A stretch of 64,000 bases of DNA from JALYOC01 sp036675345 (GTDB lineage Bacteria > Myxococcota > Myxococcia > Myxococcales > Myxococcaceae). The notes under the pieces are model-generated. The model was not told where the DNA came from. It was given only the letters and a program-made list of their open reading frames with translations, and ran no database searches. Made by a program: the position numbers and the translations under genes. Below are positions 35,036 to 42,816 of the stretch, one piece after another (within the stretch, counting starts at the first letter, position 1; each line of letters begins with the position of its first letter). Where the stretch lies: the NCBI GenBank assembly GCA_036675345.1, contig JAKFFE010000031.1, positions 124,001 to 188,000 on the forward strand. Direction: 5' to 3'.

Positions 35036-35986
35036 ATGAGCCGCGTTGACGACGATCGCCAGGAACAACGGATTGCCCAGCAGAAGGCGCTGCAGCGGCA
35101 GCAGGACGAGGCCAAGGTCAAGGACCGCCAGGCCGGGGACAGCGCCTTTGCCAAGAAGATGGCCACCAGCCAGACCGAGAAGAGCGTCGGTCAGCAGAAG
35201 GCGGTGGACCAGAAGCAGGGCGCGATGAGCGCCTACGAGTCCCTGTTGGGGGAGATGGCCGGCGCCAAGCAGGCCGACGGCAAGGACAGCCTGGGGCGCA
35301 CCGTGCTCAAGGAGGCCACCTCCGCCTTCCAGGAGAAGCTCTCCCAGAGCAAGGCCGGGGAAGGGGAGAAGATGGGCGAGTCCCGCCTGGCGGGCGCGGA
35401 GGCGGAGACCAGCACCGCCGCCGGCCGCAGCGAGGACTCCCACCAGACCGAGCAGACCTCCGAGGGTCGGGCCTCCGACGCCAAGATCACCAAGGAGGAC
35501 CAGGCCGCCAAGGGGAAGGGCGGCGCGTTCGCCTCCCGCGAGGAGAAGCTGAAGACCGGCGCGGACGGCGGCGGCAGCAAGGGCAGCGGCGGGGGAGACT
35601 CCGGCCAAAGCGGCGGGGAGATGGCCGCCGGCTTCCGCTTCAACCCGGCCCTGATGGCCCCGGTGCCGGTGGCCCAGGCCCGGGACAACTCGGCCAGCGA
35701 GCGACTGCGCCGTGTGGCCCAGGAGATTGCCCAGAAGATCGTGGAGAACGTCCGGGTGGGCACCAACGCCGCCGGCAAGGCCGAGTTCCAGATCGATCTG
35801 CGCAGCAACGTCCTCTCCGGACTGACGATCAAGCTCTCGGGCGGCAACGGGAAGATCTCCGCCTCCTTCTCCGGCTCGGACCGCGAGGTCCTCAAGATGC
35901 TGGAGGAGAACAAGGAGGGGCTGAAGAAGGCCCTGGGCCTGCGCGGGCTGACCCTTGAGGAGCTGAAGATCGAGGTCCGTGCTTGA
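35036..35986 (+). CDS. sctP: T3SS needle-length/substrate-switch regulator SctP (FliK-like)
   Basis: A 316-residue protein. The N-terminal 200 residues are charged, Gln/Lys/Gly-rich and probably disordered, as in molecular rulers. The C-terminal 90 residues (about 225-316) form a compact FliK/Flg_hook-type switch domain: VGTNAAGKAEFQIDLRSNV, LSGLTIKLSGGNGKISASF, LGLRGLTLEELKIEV. It would measure needle or rod length and trigger the SctU switch from early to late substrates. GAGG eight bases upstream supports the start. Its stop overlaps the TTG of sctQ (TTGA). Confidence 0.85.
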   Translation: MSRVDDDRQEQRIAQQKALQRQQDEAKVKDRQAGDSAFAKKMATSQTEKSVGQQKAVDQKQGAMSAYESLLGEMAGAKQADGKDSLGRTVLKEATSAFQEKLSQSKAGEGEKMGESRLAGAEAETSTAAGRSEDSHQTEQTSEGRASDAKITKEDQAAKGKGGAFASREEKLKTGADGGGSKGSGGGDSGQSGGEMAAGFRFNPALMAPVPVAQARDNSASERLRRVAQEIAQKIVENVRVGTNAAGKAEFQIDLRSNVLSGLTIKLSGGNGKISASFSGSDREVLKMLEENKEGLKKALGLRGLTLEELKIEVRA

Positions 35987-37584
35987 AGTCCAACCCGCCC
36001 CCCCGCCGGGGGCCGCCGCCTGCGCACGAGTCGACCGTGATCACCTCGCCGGGGCGGACTCCGTTTGACCCCGACGAGGACACCGGACAGGAGTCGGCCT
36101 TTCCCCCGCCGCCTCCCCCGGACGACGACGCCCCCGCCGACCCGCGCCGCCCGCCGTCGGCGGTGCTGACCCGTCCCCCCACCGGGCTGCGCGGGGCCGG
36201 CTTCCCGGCGGCGCCCCGTCCGGCCACCTCCGCCGGCTTCCCGGAGGCCCCTCGTCCGGCTACCTCCGCCGGCTTCCCGGAGGCCCCTCGCCCGGCCACC
36301 GCCTCCGGCTTCGCCGAGGCCGCCCACCCTCTGACCGCGGCCCGGGTCCCGGGTGGGGTGCGGCCGTTCGTGTTCCGGAATTTGCCCCGGGTGTCCCGGG
36401 CCCAGGCGCTGATCAGCGACCGGCTGGAGTGGCTGATGCCCACCGCCGGGGCGGACCACCAGTCCACGAAGGCGGTGTGCGCCCGGCTCAAGGAATTGTT
36501 CGAGGAGGAGGTCCAGCTGGTGCTGGATCACACCCACGTGGTCACCCCGCAGCAGCTGCGGAAGATCGCCGCCGAACCCACCTTCCTGGCGGTGCTCTCC
36601 CCGGCCCCGCAGCGGACCCGGGGCCTGATGGAGGTGGACCTCTCCTTGTGCCACGCCTCGATCGACAAGCTGCTGGGCGGCACCGGGGACTCGGTGGCCC
36701 TGCGGCCGCTGACCGACATCGAGGAGGGGGTGATGGCCTACATCATCCTGGAGGTCCTCAAGACCCTGGCCCCCAACCTGGACCCGGGGCTGCCCCGGCC
36801 CCGCTTGGAGGGCACGCTGCGCAGCATCGACCAGGCGATGACCCTGGTGGCGGAGGAGAACCAGCTGGCGGTGCTGCAGTTCAAGGCCACCCTGGGGACC
36901 CAGGCCGGCTTCGTGCGCCTGTTCATCCCCGCGTCGATCGTGGGGATGACCAACTCCCCCACCGAAGGCCCGGAGCGGCGGGCCCGGCGGCGGCTGCAGA
37001 TCGAGCGCAACCTGCCGCGGCTGAAGCTGGTGAAGACCTGGCTGCGGGCGGAGATCGGCCGGGCGGAGATCTACCGCAAGGATCTGGCCGGGATCCGCTC
37101 CGGCGACGTGGTGCTGCTGGACGAGCTGACCGCGCGCCCGGACCGGGGCGAGGGTGGGACGGTCAAGCTGCGGGTCGGTCGCGGCCAGGTGGGCCGGCTG
37201 CTGGCGGACCTGCTGGTGGAAGATGGCCAGCTCAAGGCACGGGTCACCGGTTTTGAGCCTGGGGAAGAACCGCGCACCCCGCCCCAGCCGGGGGAGGGCG
37301 CGCCGGCCACGGATGATTCAGGAGGGGCAGTGAGCGAGGAGAACGAGCAGGGCGAGGGTGCGGATCTGCTGGCGGACATCCCGCTGGCGATCGCGGTGGA
37401 GGTGGCGCGGGTGGCGGTCACCGCGGACGCGGTGGTGGGCCTCAAGAGCGGCCAGGTGCTGGACCTGAACAAGGTCCCCGGCGAACCGGTGGAGCTGTCG
37501 GTGAACGGGAAGATCATCGCCCGCGGCGAGCTGGTGGACATCGAGGGGCACCTGGGCGTGAAGGTCCTCTCGCTGGTCGACTAG
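35983..37584 (+). CDS. sctQ: T3SS cytoplasmic ring/sorting platform protein SctQ
   Basis: A 533-residue SctQ (FliM/FliN-like). The first 120 residues are Pro-rich with 12-residue repeats (AGFPEAPRPATS). The middle has SpoA1-like and core regions (DRLEWLMPTAGAD, IDKLLGGTGDSVALRPLTDI, EEGVMAYIILEVLK). The C-terminal 70 residues are a SpoA/FliN domain (LADIPLAIAVEVARVAVTAD, LKSGQVLDLNKVPGEPVEL). Start TTG 35983 overlaps the sctP stop. An in-frame GTG at 37330 preceded by AGGAGGGG probably makes a separate SctQ-C product. SctQ docks SctL/SctN under the ring. Confidence 0.92.
   Translation: MKSNPPPRRGPPPAHESTVITSPGRTPFDPDEDTGQESAFPPPPPPDDDAPADPRRPPSAVLTRPPTGLRGAGFPAAPRPATSAGFPEAPRPATSAGFPEAPRPATASGFAEAAHPLTAARVPGGVRPFVFRNLPRVSRAQALISDRLEWLMPTAGADHQSTKAVCARLKELFEEEVQLVLDHTHVVTPQQLRKIAAEPTFLAVLSPAPQRTRGLMEVDLSLCHASIDKLLGGTGDSVALRPLTDIEEGVMAYIILEVLKTLAPNLDPGLPRPRLEGTLRSIDQAMTLVAEENQLAVLQFKATLGTQAGFVRLFIPASIVGMTNSPTEGPERRARRRLQIERNLPRLKLVKTWLRAEIGRAEIYRKDLAGIRSGDVVLLDELTARPDRGEGGTVKLRVGRGQVGRLLADLLVEDGQLKARVTGFEPGEEPRTPPQPGEGAPATDDSGGAVSEENEQGEGADLLADIPLAIAVEVARVAVTADAVVGLKSGQVLDLNKVPGEPVELSVNGKIIARGELVDIEGHLGVKVLSLVD
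36198..36305 (+). repeat. 36-bp tandem repeats in sctQ
   Basis: About three copies of a 36-base unit encoding AGFPEAPRPATS-like dodecapeptides in the disordered N-terminal arm of SctQ. The two central copies are almost identical in DNA, so the number may vary among strains. Confidence 0.85.
37330..37584 (+). CDS. Internal start within sctQ giving SctQ-C (SpoA domain alone)
   Basis: In-frame GTG at 37330 is preceded by AGGAGGGG with 4 bases of spacing. It lies in a low-complexity linker exactly between the SctQ body and its C-terminal SpoA/FliN domain. The product would be 84 residues, the size of a free FliN-like domain. In Yersinia YscQ and Salmonella SpaO an internal start makes such a C-terminal protein, which is needed for the sorting platform. 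Sequence and position support the same here; proof needs protein data. Confidence 0.6.
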   Translation: MSEENEQGEGADLLADIPLAIAVEVARVAVTADAVVGLKSGQVLDLNKVPGEPVELSVNGKIIARGELVDIEGHLGVKVLSLVD

Positions 37585-37677
37585 CGGCCGGGCCCCGGAG
37601 GCTGCCCGGTCCCTCTCCGGGCGCCCGACAGCGCGCGATGGAGATGTTCCCGTCGATCACATAGCGTTCGGGTCCGA

Positions 37678-38331
37678 ATGCTCCGCCGTCTCCGCCTTGC
37701 GCGGCCCCTCTATCCTGCAGTGACCGCGGCCGTGTTGGCGGCGACGACTGCCTGGGGCCAGGCCGCGCCTCCGCCGTCGTCCGCCGCTCCCTCCGTCCGG
37801 ACCGACGCCGGGAGCTCCGCCGCGGTGATCCCCGCGCCGGATCCCACCCTGGACGCCCAGGCCGAGGAGGCGGAGCGGATCCGCAAGCGCCAGGCGCTGG
37901 AGGCGCTGTACGGGGACGACTCGGAGCTGGCCACCCAGGCCGAGCGCGACGAGCGCAGCCTGGGATCGGTGGCCTTCCAGACCTTCCTGGCGCTGGGGAT
38001 CGTGATCCTGATGGTCTACCTGACCCTCAACTACGGGCTGCGCAGGATGATGGGGCTGCGCCCGGTCTCCGGCGGGGGCAAGGTCCGCCTGGTGGACGTG
38101 GTGGAGCGGGTGGCGCTGGACCAGAAGAAGTCGATCTACGTGGTGAAGGCGGCCGGCGAGTACCTGCTGGTGGGCGGGTCGGATGGCGGCCTGTCGCTGA
38201 TCTCCCGGCTGGATCCGGAGGCAGTGGCCCAACTCCAGGCCCAGGCTCCGGCGCCCCGGCCCCCCACGATCTCGCCGTTCCTCCAGAAGCTCCTCTCCCG
38301 TCGTGACGGGACGCCCCCCAAGGCGGGCTAG
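37678..38331 (+). CDS. fliO: FliO-like T3SS export-gate assembly protein
   Basis: A 217-residue protein directly before sctR, the place fliO occupies before fliP in flagellar operons. An N-terminal signal-like segment (LYPAVTAAVLAATTAWGQA) and a 60-residue acidic linker precede one transmembrane helix (about 102-122, TFLALGIVILMVYLTLNY). A small cytoplasmic beta domain follows with the FliO pattern VRLVDVVERVALDQKKSIYV and EYLLVGGSDGGLSLI. FliO is normally restricted to flagella, where it assists FliP ring assembly. A TAGCGT box lies ten bases before the ATG. Confidence 0.82.
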   Translation: MLRRLRLARPLYPAVTAAVLAATTAWGQAAPPPSSAAPSVRTDAGSSAAVIPAPDPTLDAQAEEAERIRKRQALEALYGDDSELATQAERDERSLGSVAFQTFLALGIVILMVYLTLNYGLRRMMGLRPVSGGGKVRLVDVVERVALDQKKSIYVVKAAGEYLLVGGSDGGLSLISRLDPEAVAQLQAQAPAPRPPTISPFLQKLLSRRDGTPPKAG

Positions 38332-38341
38332 GATTGTGACC

Positions 38342-39139
38342 GTGACCAACCTCGTGCGTTTCTCCCCCCTCCTCCACCTGGCCGCGCTGCTCACCCCGGC
38401 CCTGGTCCTGGCCCAGGGGAAGGGCAAGTCCGGCGGCAGCGGCATCGATCCTTCGATCATGGGGGGCGATGGGCTCACCTCCCGCCCGCTGGTGCTGATC
38501 ATCGCCCTGGCCGCGCTGGGCCTGGTGCCCTTCGTGCTGATGATGGTCACCAGCTTCGTGAAGATCTCGGTGGTGCTCTCCATCGTCCGCTCGGCGCTGG
38601 GCACCCAGCAGATCCCTCCCACCCAGGTGATCACCGGGCTGGCGATCATCCTCACCGTCTACATCATGGCCCCGGTGGGAACGGCGATGTACCGCTCCGC
38701 CGAGGTGGACCTGCTCCAGAAGGGCGGGAGCATGATGTCCGGGGAGACGGTGGAGAAGATGATCAAGGCCGGAGAGCGCGCCAAGGAACCGCTGCGCAAC
38801 TTCCTGCTCAAGAAGGTCACCCTCAAGGACCGGTCGCTGTTCTACAACCTGGCCAAGAAGATGCGGCCCCCGGAGGACCGGGACTCGATCGGGGTCACCG
38901 ACTTCATGGTGCTGGTCCCGGCCTTCGTGGTCTCCGAACTCAAGGAGGCCTTCCAGATCGGGTTCATCCTCTTCGTGCCGTTCATCGTGATCGACATGGT
39001 GGTCGCCAACATCCTGCTGGCGCTGGGCATGCACATGCTCTCGCCCACCACCATCTCCATGCCCTTCAAGCTTCTCCTCTTCGTGCTGGTGGATGGCTGG
39101 TACCTGATCGCCAAGGGCCTGGTCATCGGCTACCTGTGA
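38342..39139 (+). CDS. sctR: T3SS export gate protein SctR (FliP family)
   Basis: A 265-residue membrane protein. GTG 38342 is preferred because TAGGAT (38329-38334) lies 7 bases upstream; GTG 38336 is possible. A signal-like N-terminal helix is followed by FliP-family helices (LVLIIALAALGLVPFVLMMV, TSFVKISVVLSIVRSALGTQ, QIGFILFVPFIVIDMVVAN) and the C-terminal ISMPFKLLLFVLVDGWYLI. Five SctR with SctT and SctS form the export gate. The N-terminal signal-like segment is a flagellar FliP trait and fits with the adjacent FliO-like gene. Confidence 0.95.
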   Translation: MTNLVRFSPLLHLAALLTPALVLAQGKGKSGGSGIDPSIMGGDGLTSRPLVLIIALAALGLVPFVLMMVTSFVKISVVLSIVRSALGTQQIPPTQVITGLAIILTVYIMAPVGTAMYRSAEVDLLQKGGSMMSGETVEKMIKAGERAKEPLRNFLLKKVTLKDRSLFYNLAKKMRPPEDRDSIGVTDFMVLVPAFVVSELKEAFQIGFILFVPFIVIDMVVANILLALGMHMLSPTTISMPFKLLLFVLVDGWYLIAKGLVIGYL

Positions 39140-39147
39140 GCTAACCG

Positions 39148-39414
39148 ATGCAAGAGCTGACCTACATCGTGCAGGAGGCGCTGTACCTGGTCCTCCTGGT
39201 CTCCGGCCCGCCGGTGCTGCTGTCCCTGATCGTGGGGCTGATGATCGCCGTCTTCCAGGCCACCACCCAGATCCAGGAGCAGACCCTGACCTTCGCCCCC
39301 AAGGTGATCGTGATCTTCGGGGTCCTGGCCCTGCTGGGCCCCTGGATGGGCAGCAGCCTGATGCGCTTCACCTTCCGTCTGTTCGACCGGTTCCCGGCGC
39401 TGATCTCCCACTAG
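39148..39414 (+). CDS. sctS: T3SS export gate protein SctS (FliQ family)
   Basis: An 88-residue protein with two transmembrane helices (about residues 14-36 and 52-75). It carries the family motifs LLVSGPPVLLSLIVGLMIAV, FQATTQIQEQTLTFAPK and a C-terminal FRLF. Four SctS subunits wrap the SctR/SctT core. The length is normal for the family. The gene sits 8 bases after sctR. Confidence 0.96.
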   Translation: MQELTYIVQEALYLVLLVSGPPVLLSLIVGLMIAVFQATTQIQEQTLTFAPKVIVIFGVLALLGPWMGSSLMRFTFRLFDRFPALISH

Positions 39415-39433
39415 CGCCCCTCCCGGACCGACG

Positions 39434-40264
39434 ATGGACAACGCGGCGATGATCGAAGAGGTGTTCGCCCGGCTGGGGTTCCAGACCAGCGTCTCGGTGC
39501 TGATCATGACCGGCGCCCTGGTGGCGGCCCGGGTGATCCCCACCATCGCCTTCTCGCCGTGGATGGGCGGGGAGTCGGTGCCCACCGAGGTGAAGATCGG
39601 CCTGGGGCTGATGCTGACCATCGTCCTCTTCCCGGCGGTCTCGGAGCGGATCAGCGAGGTCCCCACCGGCCCGCTGCCATTCCTGCTCACCCTCCTCAAG
39701 GAGGTGTTCATCGGCGTCTCGCTGGCGTTCATCATCAGCCTGGTGTTCGACGCCGCCCGGGTGGCCGGGCACATGGTGGACGTGATGACCGGCGCCCAGC
39801 AGGCGCAGATGCAGGTCCCGATGCTGGGTCAGCAGGGGTCGATCTGGTCCGGCTTCCAGCTGATGCTGACAGTCACCCTGTTCCTGACCATGAACGGCCA
39901 CCATTGGGTGATCAACATCCTGGGAGACAGCCTGATCCTGCTGCCGGTGGATCAGTTCCCGCGCTTCTCCCACGGGATCTGGGGCTTCTTCGAATTGATC
40001 ATGCGGGTGTTCGGGGACCTGATGCGGCTGGGGATCGCCCTGGCCGCCCCCGGCCTGCTGGCCGCCTTCCTGGTCGACCTCTCGATGGGGATGGTCAACA
40101 AGGTCGCCCCCCAGGTGCAGGTGTTCTTCATGGCGATGAGCCTCAAGCCGATCGTGGGGGCGCTGGTGATGTTCGTCACCCTCTACGAGATCCTCAACCG
40201 GATCGGCGGGGAGTTCACCTTCATGCTCAAGCTGATGCAGGACGCTGTGCGCCTGCTGGTCTAG
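39434..40264 (+). CDS. sctT: T3SS export gate protein SctT (FliR family)
   Basis: A 276-residue polytopic protein with the FliR/SctT pattern: ARVIPTIAFSPWMGGESVP, KIGLGLMLTIVLFPAV, LKEVFIGVSLAFIISLVFDA, AGHMVDVMTGAQQAQMQ and SLKPIVGALVMFVTLYEIL. It completes the gate with SctR5 and SctS4 and contacts SctU. It starts 19 bases after sctS and ends 19 bases before the sctU start. Confidence 0.95.
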   Translation: MDNAAMIEEVFARLGFQTSVSVLIMTGALVAARVIPTIAFSPWMGGESVPTEVKIGLGLMLTIVLFPAVSERISEVPTGPLPFLLTLLKEVFIGVSLAFIISLVFDAARVAGHMVDVMTGAQQAQMQVPMLGQQGSIWSGFQLMLTVTLFLTMNGHHWVINILGDSLILLPVDQFPRFSHGIWGFFELIMRVFGDLMRLGIALAAPGLLAAFLVDLSMGMVNKVAPQVQVFFMAMSLKPIVGALVMFVTLYEILNRIGGEFTFMLKLMQDAVRLLV

Positions 40265-40283
40265 GAAAGGAGGGCTTGGAGTC

Positions 40284-41381
40284 GTGTCGGAGAGCTCGGG
40301 CGAAAAAACCGAAGAACCCACGCAGAAGAAGATCGACGACTCCCGCAAGAAGGGTCAGGTCTGGAAGAGCAAGGATCTGGCCGCGGTGGGGGTGTTCTGC
40401 GCCGGGATGGGTTCGTTGCGGGTGCTGTGGCCGGCCTTGCAGGAGCAGAGCGCGGAGCTGTTCCGCTTCGCCTTCGAGCAACTGGCCAACCCCCAGAACC
40501 TGCCCCAGGCCACCACCGAGATCCTGTTCATGGCGCTCAAGACGGTGGTGTTGCTGACCGTCCCCTTCGCGCTGGGCTGCGCGGTGCTGGCCGGGCTGCT
40601 GGAGTTCCTCCAGGTGGGAGCGCTGTTCGCCCCCGACGCCATCCAGCCCAAGCTGGACAAGCTCAACCCGCTGGGCGGCTTGAAGAACATGTTCTCCAAG
40701 AAGCAGGTGGTGGAGCTGATCAAGAACCTCTTCAAGCTCTCGATCACCGGCTACGTGGTGTTCGGCACGGTGCGGGACTCGATGGGGCTGGTGGTCACCA
40801 GCATCCGCGGCACCGAGACCGCCACCTTGCTGGTGATGGGGGAGCTGGTGACCCGCATCGCCATCAAGGTCAGCCTGCTGTTGATGGTCTTCGCGATCTT
40901 CGACGTCTGGTGGCAACGCCGGGCGTTCATGAAGGATCTGATGATGACCAAGGACGAGGTGAAGCGGGAGTACAAGGAGAGCGAAGGCGACCCCCACCAC
41001 AAGTCCGCCCGCAAGCAGCTGCACCACGAGATCCTGGAGGGGGCGCAGATGGAGGCGGTGAAGGGCGCGGATGTGATCGTCACCAACCCGGACCACGTGG
41101 CGGTGGCCCTGCGCTACGACCGCAGCTCGGATCAGGCGCCCCGGATCCTCTGCAAGGGGATCGACGCCCGGGCGGAGGCGATCAAGGCCCTGGCCAAGGA
41201 GCACCAGGTGGCGATCTTGCGCAACATCCCCCTGGCCCACGCCCTGCTGCGGGTGGAGGTGGGGGAGGACATCCCGGAGTCGTTGTACGACGCGGTGGCA
41301 GAGGTGCTTACCTTTGTCTACGGGCTGAAGCAGGGAGAGCCGGGCGGAAGGGCCGGAATCGGCACCGGGCAGGCGGCTTGA
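40284..41381 (+). CDS. sctU: T3SS autoprotease/substrate switch SctU (FlhB family), NPDH variant
   Basis: A 365-residue protein. GTG 40284 has AGGAGG about eleven bases upstream. A four-helix membrane part (about residues 30-210) is followed by a linker and the cytoplasmic domain. The autocleavage loop reads N268-P269-D270-H271 instead of the usual NPTH. Asn and Pro, the residues essential for self-cleavage, are kept, while the residue after Pro is changed. The C-terminal fragment (VAVALRYD...VLTFVYGLKQG) is complete. It closes the sctJ-sctU run. A stand-alone copy of its C-terminal domain is encoded at 42476. Confidence 0.95.
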   Translation: MSESSGEKTEEPTQKKIDDSRKKGQVWKSKDLAAVGVFCAGMGSLRVLWPALQEQSAELFRFAFEQLANPQNLPQATTEILFMALKTVVLLTVPFALGCAVLAGLLEFLQVGALFAPDAIQPKLDKLNPLGGLKNMFSKKQVVELIKNLFKLSITGYVVFGTVRDSMGLVVTSIRGTETATLLVMGELVTRIAIKVSLLLMVFAIFDVWWQRRAFMKDLMMTKDEVKREYKESEGDPHHKSARKQLHHEILEGAQMEAVKGADVIVTNPDHVAVALRYDRSSDQAPRILCKGIDARAEAIKALAKEHQVAILRNIPLAHALLRVEVGEDIPESLYDAVAEVLTFVYGLKQGEPGGRAGIGTGQAA

Positions 41382-41391
41382 GAGGCCGGGG

Positions 41392-41420
41392 ACGCAACCC
41401 CCGGACCCGGGTGGGGATAA
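41392..41420 (+). promoter_or_regulatory. Candidate sigma-28-type promoter upstream of 41459
   Basis: ACGCAAC (41392-41398) is followed after 14 bases by GGGGATAA (41413-41420) and then TCAGGACA. The downstream TCAGxACA is shared with the two 46-residue protein genes. The -10 matches GATAA of the FliA consensus. The position, 38 bases before the ATG, leaves a leader with a normal GAGGAG ribosome site. Confidence 0.5.
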
Positions 41421-41458
41421 TCAGGACAAGGCTCACCCGTCCGTTTTGAGGAGCACGC

Positions 41459-42463
41459 ATGTCCACCACCATCGCCGGCGTCTACAGCACCCAAACCATC
41501 GACAACACCGAACGGCTTCGCCGGCAGCAGGCGGTGGACGGCGCGGTGGCGCAGCTGTCGTACAACACCTACGTGGGGGCGGACGGGAAGACAGTCAACC
41601 TGCTCTCCAAGTATGAGCTGGGCGATCTGCAGGCCGGTCGCGGTCCGGTCTCCGACCAGATCCGCGCCCTGCTCACCCAGAGCCCGCCGCTCTCCTCCGC
41701 GGAGATCAAGACCCAGGCCGCCGCGCTGGTGAACCAGTTCCGGGCCCAGTTCCCGGTGGCCGCCAAGGTGGTGACCACCGCCGCCGCCCCCGTCTCCTCT
41801 CCGGCGGACACCCTCAGCACCCGGGATCGGTTGCTGCGGCAGCAGGCCCGGGACAGCTCGCTGGCGCAGCTGAGCTACAACGCCTTCCCGGACGCCTCGG
41901 GCAAGACGGTCAACCTGCTGCGCAGCGGCCACACCCTCGCCCAGCTCAACGAGAAGCGGGCCCCGTTCGCCGCCCAGATCAACGCCCTCTACGCCAAGCA
42001 GCCGCCGCTGACCCCGGACCAGATCCGGGCCGAGGCGGGGAAGATCATCACCCAGTTCCGCGCCCAGTTCGGCGGGCCCGCCGCCACCACCGCCGCCGGG
42101 GCCACCACTGCCACCGGGGACGAGGCGGCCCGCATCGCCGCCCGGGACGCGGCGCTGGCCAAGCTGCGGGGGATCACCTCCGGCTCCTACACCGACGAGG
42201 CGGGGAAGACCGAGACCTACGACTTCAACGACCTGCCGGGAATGGACGCGATCGCCGAGGAGCGCCAGCCCTACGAGGACAAGATCAACGCGCTCTTCAC
42301 CCACCAGCCCCCCTACACCGCGGCGGAGATCACCCAGAAGTCGGAGGCGATCGTCGCCGAGCTCCAGGAGCTGGGGACCCTGATGGCGGTGATGGTGGAG
42401 GGAATGATGATGCAGCTGTGGTTCGCCTCCATGCCCAAGCCGGGCTTCGGGTTCCTGGGGTAG
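41459..42463 (+). CDS. Triple-repeat protein, candidate T3SS substrate
   Basis: A 334-residue soluble protein made of three repeats of about 80-100 residues (starting near 19, 122 and 222). Each has an R(L)xRQQAxDxxxAQLSYNxY helix, a short strand (D-x-x-GKTVNLL) and a P-P-L-(S/T)-x-x-x-I helix ending FRAQF. The third repeat is most diverged. The C-terminus is hydrophobic and Met-rich (LMAVMVEGMMMQLWFASMP), a possible membrane-inserting tail. It has its own sigma-28-type promoter and sits between sctU and the FlhB-like fragment, so a secreted effector, translocator or tip protein is a reasonable inference. I recognise no family. Confidence 0.68.
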   Translation: MSTTIAGVYSTQTIDNTERLRRQQAVDGAVAQLSYNTYVGADGKTVNLLSKYELGDLQAGRGPVSDQIRALLTQSPPLSSAEIKTQAAALVNQFRAQFPVAAKVVTTAAAPVSSPADTLSTRDRLLRQQARDSSLAQLSYNAFPDASGKTVNLLRSGHTLAQLNEKRAPFAAQINALYAKQPPLTPDQIRAEAGKIITQFRAQFGGPAATTAAGATTATGDEAARIAARDAALAKLRGITSGSYTDEAGKTETYDFNDLPGMDAIAEERQPYEDKINALFTHQPPYTAAEITQKSEAIVAELQELGTLMAVMVEGMMMQLWFASMPKPGFGFLG

Positions 42464-42475
42464 ACTCCCAGCCGG

Positions 42476-42757
42476 ATGGCCGAAGACTCCGACATCGCGA
42501 TTGCGATCAAGTACGACCGGGAGAAGGACGGCGCCCCCCGGGTGATCGCCAAGGGCCTGAGGCTCAAGGCGGAGAAGATCCGGGAGATCGCCAAGCTGTA
42601 CAACATCCCGGTGATGCGGAACGTGAACCTGGCCAACGCCTTGTTCCGGGTGGAGGTGGGGGAGGAGATCCCCGAAGACCTCTACGACGCGGTGGCCGAG
42701 GTGCTGACCTTCGTGTTCTCCCTCCAGCAGGGCAACCAACCCACCGGGCCCCGCTGA
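42476..42757 (+). CDS. Stand-alone FlhB/SctU C-terminal domain protein (FlhX-like)
   Basis: A 93-residue cytoplasmic protein homologous to the fragment released by SctU self-cleavage. By eye about 46 of 80 positions match the SctU encoded 1.1 kb upstream, including RVEVGEEIP and LYDAVAEVLTFV. It starts just where the NPTH loop would be, so no cleavage is needed and no membrane part is present. Similar FlhX or YlqH proteins accompany some flagellar systems and can substitute for FlhB-CC. TAGACT (42461-42466) stands nine bases before the ATG. Confidence 0.88.
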   Translation: MAEDSDIAIAIKYDREKDGAPRVIAKGLRLKAEKIREIAKLYNIPVMRNVNLANALFRVEVGEEIPEDLYDAVAEVLTFVFSLQQGNQPTGPR

Positions 42758-42816
42758 AACCCTGAGCGCGCCGGGCTTCTGGCCCGCGCCTCGCCTCTGT
42801 TACGCTTCGAGGGGTC

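Noticed and set aside
36198..36305. sctQ repeats considered as an assembly artefact
   Set aside because: The copies differ by several substitutions and keep the frame, so they look like genuine coding repeats.
29969..41381. Locus annotated as flagellar
   Set aside because: SctJ is a 262-residue lipoprotein rather than a FliF-sized protein, and no flagellin, hook, rod-cap or motor genes are visible.
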